NCBI GenBank assembly: GCA_002501855.1
Contig: DAOM01000005.1
Coordinates: forward strand, 1 to 24,278
Length of the DNA stretch: 24,278 nt
Reading direction: 5' to 3'
Origin: Candidatus Nitrosopolaris nunavutensis
Lineage (GTDB): Archaea; Thermoproteota; Nitrososphaeria; Nitrososphaerales; Nitrososphaeraceae
The position numbers and the translations under genes were made by a program. Shown piece by piece: positions 6,958 through 14,458 of the stretch (positions are counted from its first letter, which is position 1; every line of letters begins with the position of its first letter). The notes beneath the pieces were generated by a model, which did no database searches, was not told where the DNA came from, and was given only the letters and a program-made list of their open reading frames with translations.

Positions 6958-7599
6958 TCACTTTGTAATTTTTGCTCTTAACAATTCATATGCCCTGGCC
7001 GCGTCTTTATCATCTAAAATAAGCACAATCTCATTGGGGGTAAAGAATGCATCTTGAACTTGAATACGGCTATTGTAAATCATGTTTGATACCGATGATA
7101 TAAAATTATAATATGTATTATTATTAATTTCATTCAGGATAGACGGGATCGTAATAGCAATCTTTGATAAACCACCTTTTATCCTACCATCAAATTTTTT
7201 AGAAGCGGTAGCAACAATATTTCGGACTTCTTTATCGTCATCCACCAGTAATCGAATTTGTTTATCTGTTTGGAATAGATTGTAATTGTGATTGATTTCT
7301 CTCTCAAGTAGTTGATCAAATATATATGAAAGTTGGTCAAATTTGGATTCGTTAAAATCAATATTAATAATATTACCGGTTAATGACATTCTAGCTCCCT
7401 CAACGATAGGATGAGCATTCGTGACTGTGTGATTGTTTTGTATTCCTTCGTCATTCTGTAAATTATCAACGAGCCTTTTGATCGCCACAACTATCGTGCC
7501 GATGTTGACCTTCGAAGCGATAAGCTTTTCAATATCAGGCTTTATTTTTTGTGCCAAAGCAGTATAATTAGCAATTCCTGATAGAAGGGCTTGAAAATA
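6958..7599 (-). pseudogene. ACT-type regulatory protein lacking its N-terminus
   Basis: The frame matches an archaeal ACT-domain-containing family: GIANYTALAQKIKPDIEKL, then SKVNIGTIVVAIKRLVDNL, a linker, and two ACT-like beta-alpha-beta repeats ending FFTPNEIVLILDDKDAARAY. Family members usually start about 25 residues earlier, with a helix ahead of the ANY-ALA segment. Here family-like sequence runs back only to about base 7590 (ALLSG), and a TAA follows at 7612-7614 with no ATG between. The TTG at 7557 could still start a shortened 199-residue protein. The 5' end abuts a P-type ATPase remnant running the other way. ACT domains normally bind amino acids or other small ligands. Confidence 0.6.
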
Positions 7600-8196
7600 C
7601 AGATTATTAGATTAGCTGTTGCAGATACATTGAGAGAGAATGCAAAGTATATGATTGATGAGATTAAACGCATGGAAGAAAAGAAGTACAATATTATACT
7701 TATGAGTGGAGACAATGAAAGAACTGCTAGGGCTATTGCCAAGGAATTAGGTATAAGCAATGTTTTGGCTGATGCACTACCCGCAACAAAAGCCCAGAAA
7801 ATCAAGTGGCTCCAACATCAAGGTAGAAAGGTCGCAATGGTTGGAGATGGTATCAATGATGCTCCTGCATTAACCCAAGCCGATATAGGGATAGCAATGG
7901 GCTCAGGCACGGATATTGCCATGTCAGCTGGGAATGTAATACTGATTAAAAGTGATCTTAACCACGTTGTTTCTGTATTAAAAATAGGCGAATACTCATT
8001 AAAGAAAATTAAGCAGAATTTAGCCATGTCATTTGCTTACAATGCCATAACAATATCAATAGCTGCCGGATTGCTATATGGATTCACTCATTCACTTATC
8101 CTGACACCAACACTGGCTGCGCTCGGATGGATCGTGAGTGATTCAGCTGTCTTCGGTAACTCTTTATTAGTTAGGAAATTTTATTCTAAAAATTAG
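7600..8196 (+). pseudogene. C-terminal third of a P1B-type metal-transporting ATPase
   Basis: Recognisable parts are AVADTLRENA, the P-domain strand ILMSGDNERTARAIAKELGI, the hinge MVGDGINDAPALTQADIG with TGDGxND-type Asp residues, IAMGSGTDIAMSAGNVILI, and the last two membrane helices. The TM7-like helix carries YN (FAYNAITISIAAG) and the last carries SDSAVFGNSLLVR, so a copper-type exporter is the best guess. A complete pump has about 650-800 residues. Missing here are the metal-binding domains, helices 1-6 with the CPx motif, the actuator domain and the DKTGT phosphorylation loop. The family-like sequence begins at about 7610 next to the inverted ACT gene remnant. The fragment cannot pump ions. 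Confidence 0.85.
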
Positions 8197-8303
8197 ATGG
8201 TTGTTATTGTTAACTCTGGTATTCACCAAAGAGGATAGGGATTATGATATGATTTACTTTTTTTCCACAGAATATTTGATATGTTGTATGCCGCTAACTG
8301 CCC

Positions 8304-8318
8304 TCATTCGTCGAATGA
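8304..8318. promoter_or_regulatory. 15-bp inverted repeat
   Basis: TCATTCG T CGAATGA is a perfect inverted repeat with 7-bp arms around one base, about 155 nt upstream of the rhodanese gene. It could be a dimeric regulator site; no function is shown. Confidence 0.25.
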
Positions 8319-8474
8319 AGGAGATACTTTATGTCGAGCAGCATTAAATAAAAGTGGCCTGGTGCATAAGATTAAATAGCGAAAAGGCATATTTTACACA
8401 ACATTATTTTTGTTCATAAAATTTCAGATACTCAATCAATAAATTAGCTATGGCGATTATGATATCATCTTCCA

Positions 8475-8804
8475 ATGGCAAACAAAGTAACTTCAAAAGA
8501 ACTGAGAGATAGAAAATATCAATACATGTTTGTAGACGTACGAGAAGCCGATGAACTGGAAAAAGGCAAGATAGATGGAGCAGTCCATATGCCGTTAGGA
8601 CAGCTGCTAAGAAAGGCAAGACATGACGACCTAAAGGATCTTAAGAGAAAGCAAATTTGCACTTACTGTTCTGGCGGATATAGAGGAAATATGGCTGCAG
8701 ATGAGTTAAACAATCAAGGATTTGATGCTATAACTATAGAAGGAGGTTATTCTGCTTGGAAGGATGGGGAAAAGACTAAGAGGGATAACAATAGTATTGA
8801 GTGA
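8475..8804 (+). CDS. rhodanese-like sulfurtransferase
   Basis: A 109-residue single-domain rhodanese. It contains the strand MFVDVREADELEKGKIDGAV, HMPLGQL, and the active-site loop YCSGGYRG with catalytic Cys65 and Arg70, followed by AADELNNQGFDAITIEGGYSAW. The protein should carry a persulfide on Cys65 and pass sulfur to thiol or cyanide acceptors in the cytosol. Its end overlaps the TTG start (8797) of the following methyltransferase by 8 nt, so the pair was built as a translationally coupled unit. An AT-rich TATA-like tract lies about 30 nt upstream. The coding sequence is intact. Confidence 0.9.
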   Translation: MANKVTSKELRDRKYQYMFVDVREADELEKGKIDGAVHMPLGQLLRKARHDDLKDLKRKQICTYCSGGYRGNMAADELNNQGFDAITIEGGYSAWKDGEKTKRDNNSIE

Positions 8805-9405
8805 AGTCTGGAACAAAATCTACAAGTCAGATAGTATTTTCTTTGGAGAGGAACCTAGTAACTTTGCCTTGCTTTGTTTTAACCACATGAAAACTAACGA
8901 TGCAAAAAAAGTATTAGAGCTAGGCGCAGGTCACGGAAGAGATATGACATTTTTGCATCAAATGAAATTGAAGTTGAGTCATTAGATTATTCTGTGATTG
9001 CAGTTGACATACTGGATAGGATATGAAAGGAAAAAAGACTGACAATAAAAGCGCAATTCTTTGATGTCAAGAGAGCGCTTCCATTTCCAGATAGCTATTT
9101 TGATGCTGTATACTCGCACATGCTTCTTAACATGCGCTTTTCACTTTACGAGCTTCATTTTATATTTTCAGAAATAAAGAGTCCTGAAACCAAAAGGTTT
9201 GAACTTCTTTTCTGTTAGAAATTATAACGACAAATCCTGCGGCAAAGGTGTAGAGATAGAGAGGGGAATCTACGATATAAACGGCTTTCAAGTTCGATTC
9301 TTTACAGAAAAACAGGATTTAATGAAAGGCTTTGAATTACTCTGGATAAGAGAAGAATATGAAGAACCAGTTACCCTTTATCTTGTATCCAGCAGGAAAG
9401 CGTGA
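8797..9405 (+). pseudogene. class I SAM methyltransferase, broken by two frameshifts and a stop
   Basis: The N-terminal part from TTG 8797 reads SEVWNKIYKSDSIFFGEEPS and reaches the SAM motif I VLELGAGHGRDMTFL. One frame later it continues as ASNEIEVESLDYSVIAVDIL, FPDSYFDAVYSHMLLNMRFS and FIFSEI, and in a third frame as LKPKGLNFFSVRNYNDKS to a normal C-terminus LYLVSSRKA. The first shift is at a run of five T (8950-8954) where six would keep frame. An in-frame TGA interrupts the middle part at about 9026. The second shift is near 9180. Together the parts make a normal methyltransferase of about 200 residues. A related fragment lies at 22115-22218. Confidence 0.8.
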
Positions 9406-9488
9406 TTGAAATTTTAGGACCTCCCAGTTAATGAAATCGTTGACATTCCAAAAAAAGCCAATATAACATTGGTATTTCAACTCTAGAA

Positions 9489-9497
9489 ATATTTATA
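9489..9497 (+). promoter_or_regulatory. TATA box for the secreted protein gene
   Basis: ATATTTATA at this position lies 27-35 nt upstream of the ATG at 9524, the archaeal spacing for a leaderless message. It supports ATG 9524 as the start. Confidence 0.5.
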
Positions 9498-9523
9498 CGA
9501 ATGATAAAGACCAACATTCATAC

Positions 9524-10129
9524 ATGTGCAAAAAACAAAGACGATCGTCGTCTGCTAGGTTTTCGTCATTGCATTCTATAATCATAATTCCATTATCTAT
9601 AATTTTTTGTTATCTGTCATTTATCATTATTGCTGGCCAATCGCAACCAATGGCAGGATCAGCAATAATCCTGATGTCCACTCCATCTGCACCTTCCAAT
9701 GTTACAATATCTAATAATAATACTAATATGACCTCGACTTTTCATCATTCTTATGAAATACTTATTAATGATTCTCGGTTATTAACACAAAATTATCAAA
9801 GCGAGATTGGTAAATGGCGAATAAAACAATACGATAATAAGACAATGATGTCGGTTACCGATAATTACTTGCCGATGTTTCAGAAATCAGTTGGTGGAGT
9901 AGAAGCTTTGAAGCCTACTACTGAAAATTACATTCAAGCTAAAGAGTGGTATACCAAATCACTTCAGTCTGAAATAGAAAGCTACAGACATTTCAGAAAC
10001 TTTTTAGAAAATGGTAGTCCAATAGAGGATGAGAAATCAACACAACTTCTATCTGATGCGCTAAGATATGAGTTCAACTCATTTGCTGCTTTCAATAATC
10101 AGACCAACAACCAAACACCTTTTGTCTGA
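9524..10129 (+). CDS. signal-anchored extracytoplasmic protein, unknown function
   Basis: A 201-residue protein with a basic N-terminus (KKQRRSSSARF), one long hydrophobic segment (about residues 18-38, rich in Ile/Leu/Phe) and a GQSQP stretch that could be a signal cleavage or anchor region. The rest is polar with many Asn-x-Ser/Thr sites (NVTISNNNTNMTS), as expected for a glycosylated protein outside the membrane. The second half looks helical (EWYTKSLQSEIESYRHFRNF). No enzymatic motif is seen. An upstream TATA box places the start at 9524. Probably a surface or periplasm-like protein of a soil Thaumarchaeon. Confidence 0.7.
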   Translation: MCKKQRRSSSARFSSLHSIIIIPLSIIFCYLSFIIIAGQSQPMAGSAIILMSTPSAPSNVTISNNNTNMTSTFHHSYEILINDSRLLTQNYQSEIGKWRIKQYDNKTMMSVTDNYLPMFQKSVGGVEALKPTTENYIQAKEWYTKSLQSEIESYRHFRNFLENGSPIEDEKSTQLLSDALRYEFNSFAAFNNQTNNQTPFV

Positions 10130-10286
10130 AGCGAAATCCTGCAGGAATAATAATATTGATACTATATCTCAAACTAAATGGTTGAATGCCAGTATTCTAT
10201 CCACGGCTTGTGGACCAAATTTTGGCATTGTTACTATTGATTAATTCAAACCTCTACCATTTTAGGCAAAAAAAAATATTCGGCTA

Positions 10287-10320
10287 TTGATATTATTATT
10301 ATTATTATCATCATTATCAT
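10287..10320 (+). repeat. ATT/ATC trinucleotide microsatellite
   Basis: A run of TAT/ATT triplets (about six) passes into ATC-containing triplets. It lies 28 nt beyond the 3' end of the minus-strand membrane protein gene, and a run of nine A lies just before it at 10268-10276. Such a tract is prone to length change. Confidence 0.6.
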
Positions 10321-10347
10321 AAATAGTTCTAGAATTACGTCACATAC

Positions 10348-10683
10348 CTATTTCTTATTACTTAATGCAATCACTCCACCGATTATTCCTAGTATCGATC
10401 CTGATATGGCAAGTCCCATTCCTGTAAGACCTAATACAGAAAAAACTAAAACAAGTATTCCCCAGATGGTTGCTTCGTGTGATCTTTTGTTCATCATAAT
10501 AGCACCAATGATGACCATTATTCCCGAAATCGTTGGTATAAGAAAGAACGAAGCAGAGAACCAGCTTCCCATAACTCCTGGTCCAAACCACATCACCCCC
10601 AAGCCTCTTCCTCCTCCCATCATACCTGGTGTCTGATAAGAATAGTTTGTAAAGAACAATAACGGGATAATGCTATTCAACAA
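10348..10683 (-). CDS. small membrane protein
   Basis: About 111 residues from TTG 10683 (a second TTG is at 10686). After a short hydrophobic start comes a Met/Gly-rich loop (TPGMMGGGRGLGVMW), then three predicted membrane helices: about residues 40-63, 70-92 and 93-107 with the glycine-rich ISGSILGIIGGVIAL. A small helix-packing protein of the DUF4064/DUF6114-like kind is the closest resemblance, without certainty. It lies 57 nt downstream of TFB on the same strand, so it may be read from the TFB message; the frame is open back to the TFB stop. The Met-rich loop might bind copper, but this is speculative. Confidence 0.6.
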   Translation of the reverse strand: MLNSIIPLLFFTNYSYQTPGMMGGGRGLGVMWFGPGVMGSWFSASFFLIPTISGIMVIIGAIMMNKRSHEATIWGILVLVFSVLGLTGMGLAISGSILGIIGGVIALSNKK

Positions 10684-10740
10684 CCATGTTGAATATCTCG
10701 AGTCTATTGAAGAAGTTAGTGGAACTTCTATTCCCCCTTG

Positions 10741-11706
10741 TTAGTTCAACTCAAGTTTATCTCTGACTTCTTTAGCTCTGTTCCTGACAGTGACTTCTGT
10801 TACGCCGGCCGCCCTCGCAATATCTGATTGAGTGATAATCTCTCCAGTCTTGATACTTGATAGGTAGAGTATAGATGCTGCAAGTCCCATAGGATCTTTT
10901 CCAGCGGAGATTTCTTTTTTGGTAACATTACTCATGATTTCTGCTGCTTGTCGTTTCGTTCTTTCACCCAATTTAGCTATATTCGCAACTTTAGCTATAC
11001 ATTTCATTGGTTCGAGTTGTGGTATTTTAAGGTCAAGTCTGGAGAGAAGCATTCTATAATCTTTTGATAGTTCTTTACGCTTTACATTACATGCTGTTGC
11101 TATATCTTTTAATGTTCTCGGAGCTCCCATTTCTCTGCATGAAATATATATCGCAGCGGCTAGAACTCCTGAAATAGTTCTACCACGTATCATCATTCTT
11201 GCCTGAGCTTTTCTATAAATATATGCTGATTTCTCTACTATTACATCAGATAATCCAAGTTTATCTTTCAATACATCAAGTTGGAAGAAAGCTTGTTGGA
11301 GACTTCTTTCAGTTGGTGTGTGAATCTGAGATCTACTGTCCCAAGTCTTAAGTCTACGCATTCTTGTGCGCATCGCCACATCAAGCTTGTTACCATTAGC
11401 ATCTCTGTCAGTTCTTCCAATGATTGTTGATAGACCCATATCATGACGAGCCAGAGATTGTACAGGCCCAGTTCTCGTTCTCTCTCCCATTTCATCTGTA
11501 GAAAATGTACGCCACTCTGGTCCTATTTCCTGTAATTTATCAGAAATTACTAGACCACATTTATCGCAAATCATCTCGCCAGACTCAGAATCTGTGATTA
11601 TCTGGTCATTTCCACAATTCTGACATTTAGCTATGGTAGCGGCAGCTGTAGTAGTAATGTCTACGTGGATGTTTGAACTATTATTCTTACTATTATCATC
11701 TCGCAA
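10741..11706 (-). CDS. tfb: transcription initiation factor IIB (TFB)
   Basis: A complete 321-residue archaeal TFIIB. A 27-residue Asn/Thr-rich extension precedes the zinc ribbon (C28/C31, C47/C50; AKCQNCGNDQ and MICDKCGLVI). The B-reader region follows (EIGPEWRTFSTDEMGERTRT), then two cyclin repeats (about residues 120-205 and 215-315) ending with the helix-turn-helix IARAAGVTEVTVRNRAKEV that contacts the BRE. It recruits RNA polymerase to TBP-bound promoters. The start is TTG 11706; the in-frame upstream sequence has no ATG and reaches a stop. Thaumarchaeota often carry several TFB paralogues, so this may be one of a set with its own promoter preference. A TATA-like element is at 11756-11763. 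Confidence 0.95.
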   Translation of the reverse strand: MRDDNSKNNSSNIHVDITTTAAATIAKCQNCGNDQIITDSESGEMICDKCGLVISDKLQEIGPEWRTFSTDEMGERTRTGPVQSLARHDMGLSTIIGRTDRDANGNKLDVAMRTRMRRLKTWDSRSQIHTPTERSLQQAFFQLDVLKDKLGLSDVIVEKSAYIYRKAQARMMIRGRTISGVLAAAIYISCREMGAPRTLKDIATACNVKRKELSKDYRMLLSRLDLKIPQLEPMKCIAKVANIAKLGERTKRQAAEIMSNVTKKEISAGKDPMGLAASILYLSSIKTGEIITQSDIARAAGVTEVTVRNRAKEVRDKLELN

Positions 11707-11755
11707 TTCAATAACTATACTAACATCACCATACCTAATATCACATAGTAATTAC

Positions 11756-11763
11756 ATATAAAC
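11756..11763 (-). promoter_or_regulatory. TATA-like element for tfb
   Basis: The minus strand reads TTTATATG about 50 nt upstream of the TTG start at 11706, which would give a leader of roughly 25 nt. Confidence 0.4.
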
Positions 11764-11805
11764 AGTATAGTAAGCAAAAAGTTACTTGGTTAGTGCGTAG
11801 TAATC

Positions 11806-11824
11806 ATCTATATTAGCTATAGAT
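11806..11824. promoter_or_regulatory. inverted repeat in the tfb/HxlR divergent region
   Basis: ATCTATA (11806-11812) and TATAGAT (11818-11824) form perfect 7-bp arms around TTAGC. The repeat lies just upstream of the TATATAA box of the HxlR gene and about 45 nt upstream of the tfb TATA element. That is a natural place for a dimeric regulator, possibly the HxlR protein itself; binding is inference. Confidence 0.4.
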
Positions 11825-11831
11825 GGGTAAC

Positions 11832-11838
11832 TATATAA
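11832..11838 (+). promoter_or_regulatory. TATA box for the HxlR-family gene
   Basis: TATATAA is centred about 58 nt upstream of the ATG at 11894, predicting a short leader of about 30 nt. Confidence 0.5.
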
Positions 11839-11893
11839 CCCATTAACTACCAAGCCTTATCGTGGGCATGAAAGCTGGTAGATCCTGATAACG

Positions 11894-12337
11894 ATGACGT
11901 CAGAAACAGACAGAGATTCAATAACAATAAATCCGACACCTAGGAGTGATTCTAAGATAAGATGTTGCCCAATTAACAATACGCTTAATATCATTGGGAA
12001 ACGGTTCACGATTTTGATTCTAAGGAATATGATAAATGGCAAACAGAATAGGTTTAACCAATTTTTAAACTCCATTGAGGAAAGTAATCCAAAGACTCTT
12101 TCCGTAAGGTTAAGGGAAATGGAGAAATATGGATTGATAAAACGTAAGGTCTATCCTAACGAAAAACCTGTCAGGGTAGAATACCATCCTGTTGAAAAAG
12201 GTCTGGAATTGCAACCTATACTTGATATGATGGCTGCGTACTCTTTAAAATATTGTAGTAAGGATGTTTTTAAAGATGCGAAGCCAAGAGAATTCAGAGA
12301 AGTATATGGAAGAGAAATGGCTAAAATTTCTACCTAA
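11894..12337 (+). CDS. HxlR-family winged-helix transcriptional regulator
   Basis: A 147-residue protein. After a 25-residue polar leader it has the HxlR domain: CCPINNTLNIIGKRFTILIL (helix 1 with the conserved Cys), FNQFLNSIEESNPKTLSVRL (recognition region), REMEKYGLIKRKVYPNEKPV (wing) and VEYHPVEKGLELQPILDMM (dimerisation helix). HxlR proteins act as dimers on inverted repeats and often sense redox state or aldehydes through Cys residues; here C24 and C25 are candidates. It is divergent from tfb across a region with an inverted repeat, which suggests it may control itself or tfb. The gene is complete. Confidence 0.9.
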   Translation: MTSETDRDSITINPTPRSDSKIRCCPINNTLNIIGKRFTILILRNMINGKQNRFNQFLNSIEESNPKTLSVRLREMEKYGLIKRKVYPNEKPVRVEYHPVEKGLELQPILDMMAAYSLKYCSKDVFKDAKPREFREVYGREMAKIST

Positions 12338-12471
12338 AAACCCTCATCTTAGGCTCTAGCTTTGGACCTATTCTGATTTCATCATTATAGTGTTGTTTAG
12401 AAAATAGTAGGTTTGACCTGCAGAGATTTCACTTCCTTCAGAACATTATGGTTCCTTTTTTTCTAATATGG

Positions 12472-12484
12472 GTCTGATTCAGAC
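12472..12484. promoter_or_regulatory. 13-bp palindrome
   Basis: GTCTGA T TCAGAC is a perfect inverted repeat (6-bp arms, one central base) in the gap after the HxlR gene. The role is unknown. Confidence 0.2.
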
Positions 12485-12512
12485 TAAAATAAATGATATT
12501 CTACAAGATATG

Positions 12513-12536
12513 CATTTAATAAGACATTTAATAAGA
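12513..12536 (+). repeat. 12-bp tandem duplication
   Basis: CATTTAATAAGA occurs twice in direct succession (12513-12524 and 12525-12536). It is a small slippage-type duplication in non-coding DNA about 60 nt upstream of the beta-lactamase relic. The rest of the 260-nt gap 12338-12598 shows no gene. Confidence 0.7.
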
Positions 12537-12598
12537 CCTGAATATTTTGCTACTGCAAATCATCTACTGCTACTCATAACTTAAAATTTATAGATTGT

Positions 12599-12832
12599 GG
12601 TGGTCTTGGATTGAGGATAATAACCAACCTTGGTACGGAAGCAATAACGTATACTGGCGCAATAGATGGTTACATTAGTGTTATTGGATTTAATCCGACT
12701 AAGCAATTAGGGTTAGTAATATTATGCAGCTGCGACGAAAAGGATATTACTTCACCAGAAATATGGCAAAAATTTTTAGATCTTCCACTACTATTTCTGC
12801 TTCATCCAGAGTCAGGGATTCACCAAGAGTAG
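12599..12832 (+). pseudogene. C-terminal remnant of a beta-lactamase-fold serine hydrolase
   Basis: The segment LGTEAITYTGAIDGYISVIG followed by FNPTKQLGLVILCSCDEKD and a short end matches the last part of penicillin-binding-protein/class C beta-lactamase-like hydrolases. The TG-x-x-DGY motif stands for the HTG active-site strand and is followed by the buried strand LGLVILCS. The catalytic SxxK and YxN motifs, about 300 residues further N-terminal in the family, are absent. The usual His of the HTG triad is replaced (YTGA). No start codon fits a complete domain, so this is a 5'-truncated remnant with an intact 3' end. Confidence 0.7.
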
Positions 12833-12942
12833 TTATGTTAGGACATGGGTTTCGTGGTTTCCTAGTTGTATAGAAATTAGTTTGAAGTTTAATCATGAGC
12901 TTTGTTCATGTTTGAGCCGTGTAGCGCATGATCGTTTCTATA

Positions 12943-14273
12943 TTAACCCTTATTCGAAGGTGTATTGGATGGAAGATTTTGATGACGTATAGTAATATTG
13001 CCTGTATGGCTTGAAAGCCATGCATAAAGATCCGCTAAAACATATTCCTGTATAGGTCCCAGCGCGGTAATCCATTGAGACGAAGGGTAGAATACATGTC
13101 CTAGACCTGGGTATGTTATCAATGTGTGATCAGGGTGATTCAATTCGGTTAATCTTTGCTGCAAAAGAATGCTTGCTGAACAGGTGTTTGACTATCATTT
13201 TCTCCATTGAGTATTAAGATATTTGTAGAAGAAAGATTACCAATAACGCTCAGATTTGGTTGTAAAGCAAGGACTGATTTAATCCATGTACGGCATGGTT
13301 CTAAAGCAGTACACTTACCAGTTGGGAACGGAGCAAGTGATTCAAATGTATTTACTAGCAAAGGTTTTAACTCTTTATCACTGTTCACTGTCCCATCCTT
13401 GTCTACGTCTAAGCCAGGATGCCAAACATACTGGCCTGTTTTGTTATCCTTTTCTATCAGAGAATTTACAGCTTCTTTTGTGGCTGCATCTGCTGAACTT
13501 CCATTAATCCTTGAGGCTACTTCTGAAAGGGACAATATTCCATCATGATCTAAATCTAATATCTGCTTAGCAAAAAGTAGTGGTTCATCCACATTTTGTA
13601 AGCGTATAATATCACGAAAGTTCTGGGCAACTGTACCCATAAGTACTATATTCTCCACCTTAGTGGTATTCTCAATTGCAACCCTTGGAACAATAATTGT
13701 ACCTTCACTATGACCAATTAAAGTTATTTTCTTAGGATCAACTTCTGGCTGCTGAATGAAAACACTTAGAGCTTTTTCTGCATCTTGTTTTAGTTGATTG
13801 GTCGTTAGATTTCCCCATACATTGCTGTTTAGAATAGTTTTGTTAGCACCTATACCTCTCTTATCATATCGAAGTACTGCAAAGCCTCTTTCTGATAGAT
13901 ATTGATCTATTTGCCAAAATGGTTTAGGTGGTTGGCCACCACTTTTATGAACATACCCTAAAGTTTCGTTCTTATCATGAGCACCAGAACCATGTACATG
14001 AAGACCACCAGGAAATGGACCCTTACCCACGGCAGGGAGAGTTGATTGAGCACTGGTTTTCAAACCGTTTCCTAAGTCTATAACTAAATTTCTATATTTT
14101 ATAGTCTGGATGTATTGTTGAGCTAGTGTAGTCTGTTGTTCTCTGAAAATACCAGTCGTAAGTAAACATGACAATACGAGCATGATTATCAAAAACAACC
14201 CTACAGAAAATGTCATAGTTCTTGCCTTATGCATTTTAAAAAAGTCACTTAACACATGAATATAAGATTTCAT
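12943..14273 (-). pseudogene. membrane-anchored alpha/beta hydrolase with two EF-hand-like loops, split by one frameshift
   Basis: From ATG 14273 (GGAG at 14280-14283 is a good ribosome site, so the upstream TTG is rejected) the protein has an N-terminal membrane anchor (about residues 20-41). The hydrolase core carries the HGSG oxyanion motif (94-97), YDKRG (136-140) and the nucleophile elbow GHSEG with Ser189. Between Ser189 and the acid residue (D360 in NGENDSQTP) are two Ca-binding-like loops, DLDHDGILSLSE (240-251) and DVDKDGTVNSDKE (289-301). The frame then ends at 13149, while the catalytic His (GLGHVFYPS) continues in a second frame to 12943. One lost base in the T run at 13163-13166 would explain this. 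All triad residues are present if the frame is restored. Confidence 0.8.
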
Positions 14274-14302
14274 ACCGAACTCCAAGATCTTACGCCGAAC
14301 CC

Positions 14303-14313
14303 TTATAGATAAA
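14303..14313 (-). promoter_or_regulatory. TATA-like element of the hydrolase gene
   Basis: The minus strand reads TTTATCTATAAG about 30-40 nt upstream of ATG 14273, matching a short-leader transcript. Confidence 0.4.
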
Positions 14314-14458
14314 CTCGTAAATGCATCCTTATCAAAGAACTAGAGCGCGGCCAACATTTGACACAGACAAATTGGTGCCTCGCAGCTATACGAATTTAGA
14401 TAAGATGACAAAAAAGTACATAACCTTCTTTAGTTTCAACTAATTGCAAGTGGAACAA

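Noticed and set aside
10287..10320. ATT triplet run considered as the start of a CRISPR-like or functional repeat array.
   Set aside because: The unit is three bases with no spacers; it is a simple microsatellite.
10406..10636. Plus-strand open frame opposite the small membrane protein gene.
   Set aside because: It is Pro-rich antisense of a glycine- and methionine-rich membrane protein; the minus-strand reading has proper membrane helices.
13207..13548. Plus-strand open frames opposite the alpha/beta hydrolase.
   Set aside because: They are antisense of a clearly recognised hydrolase and show no family features.
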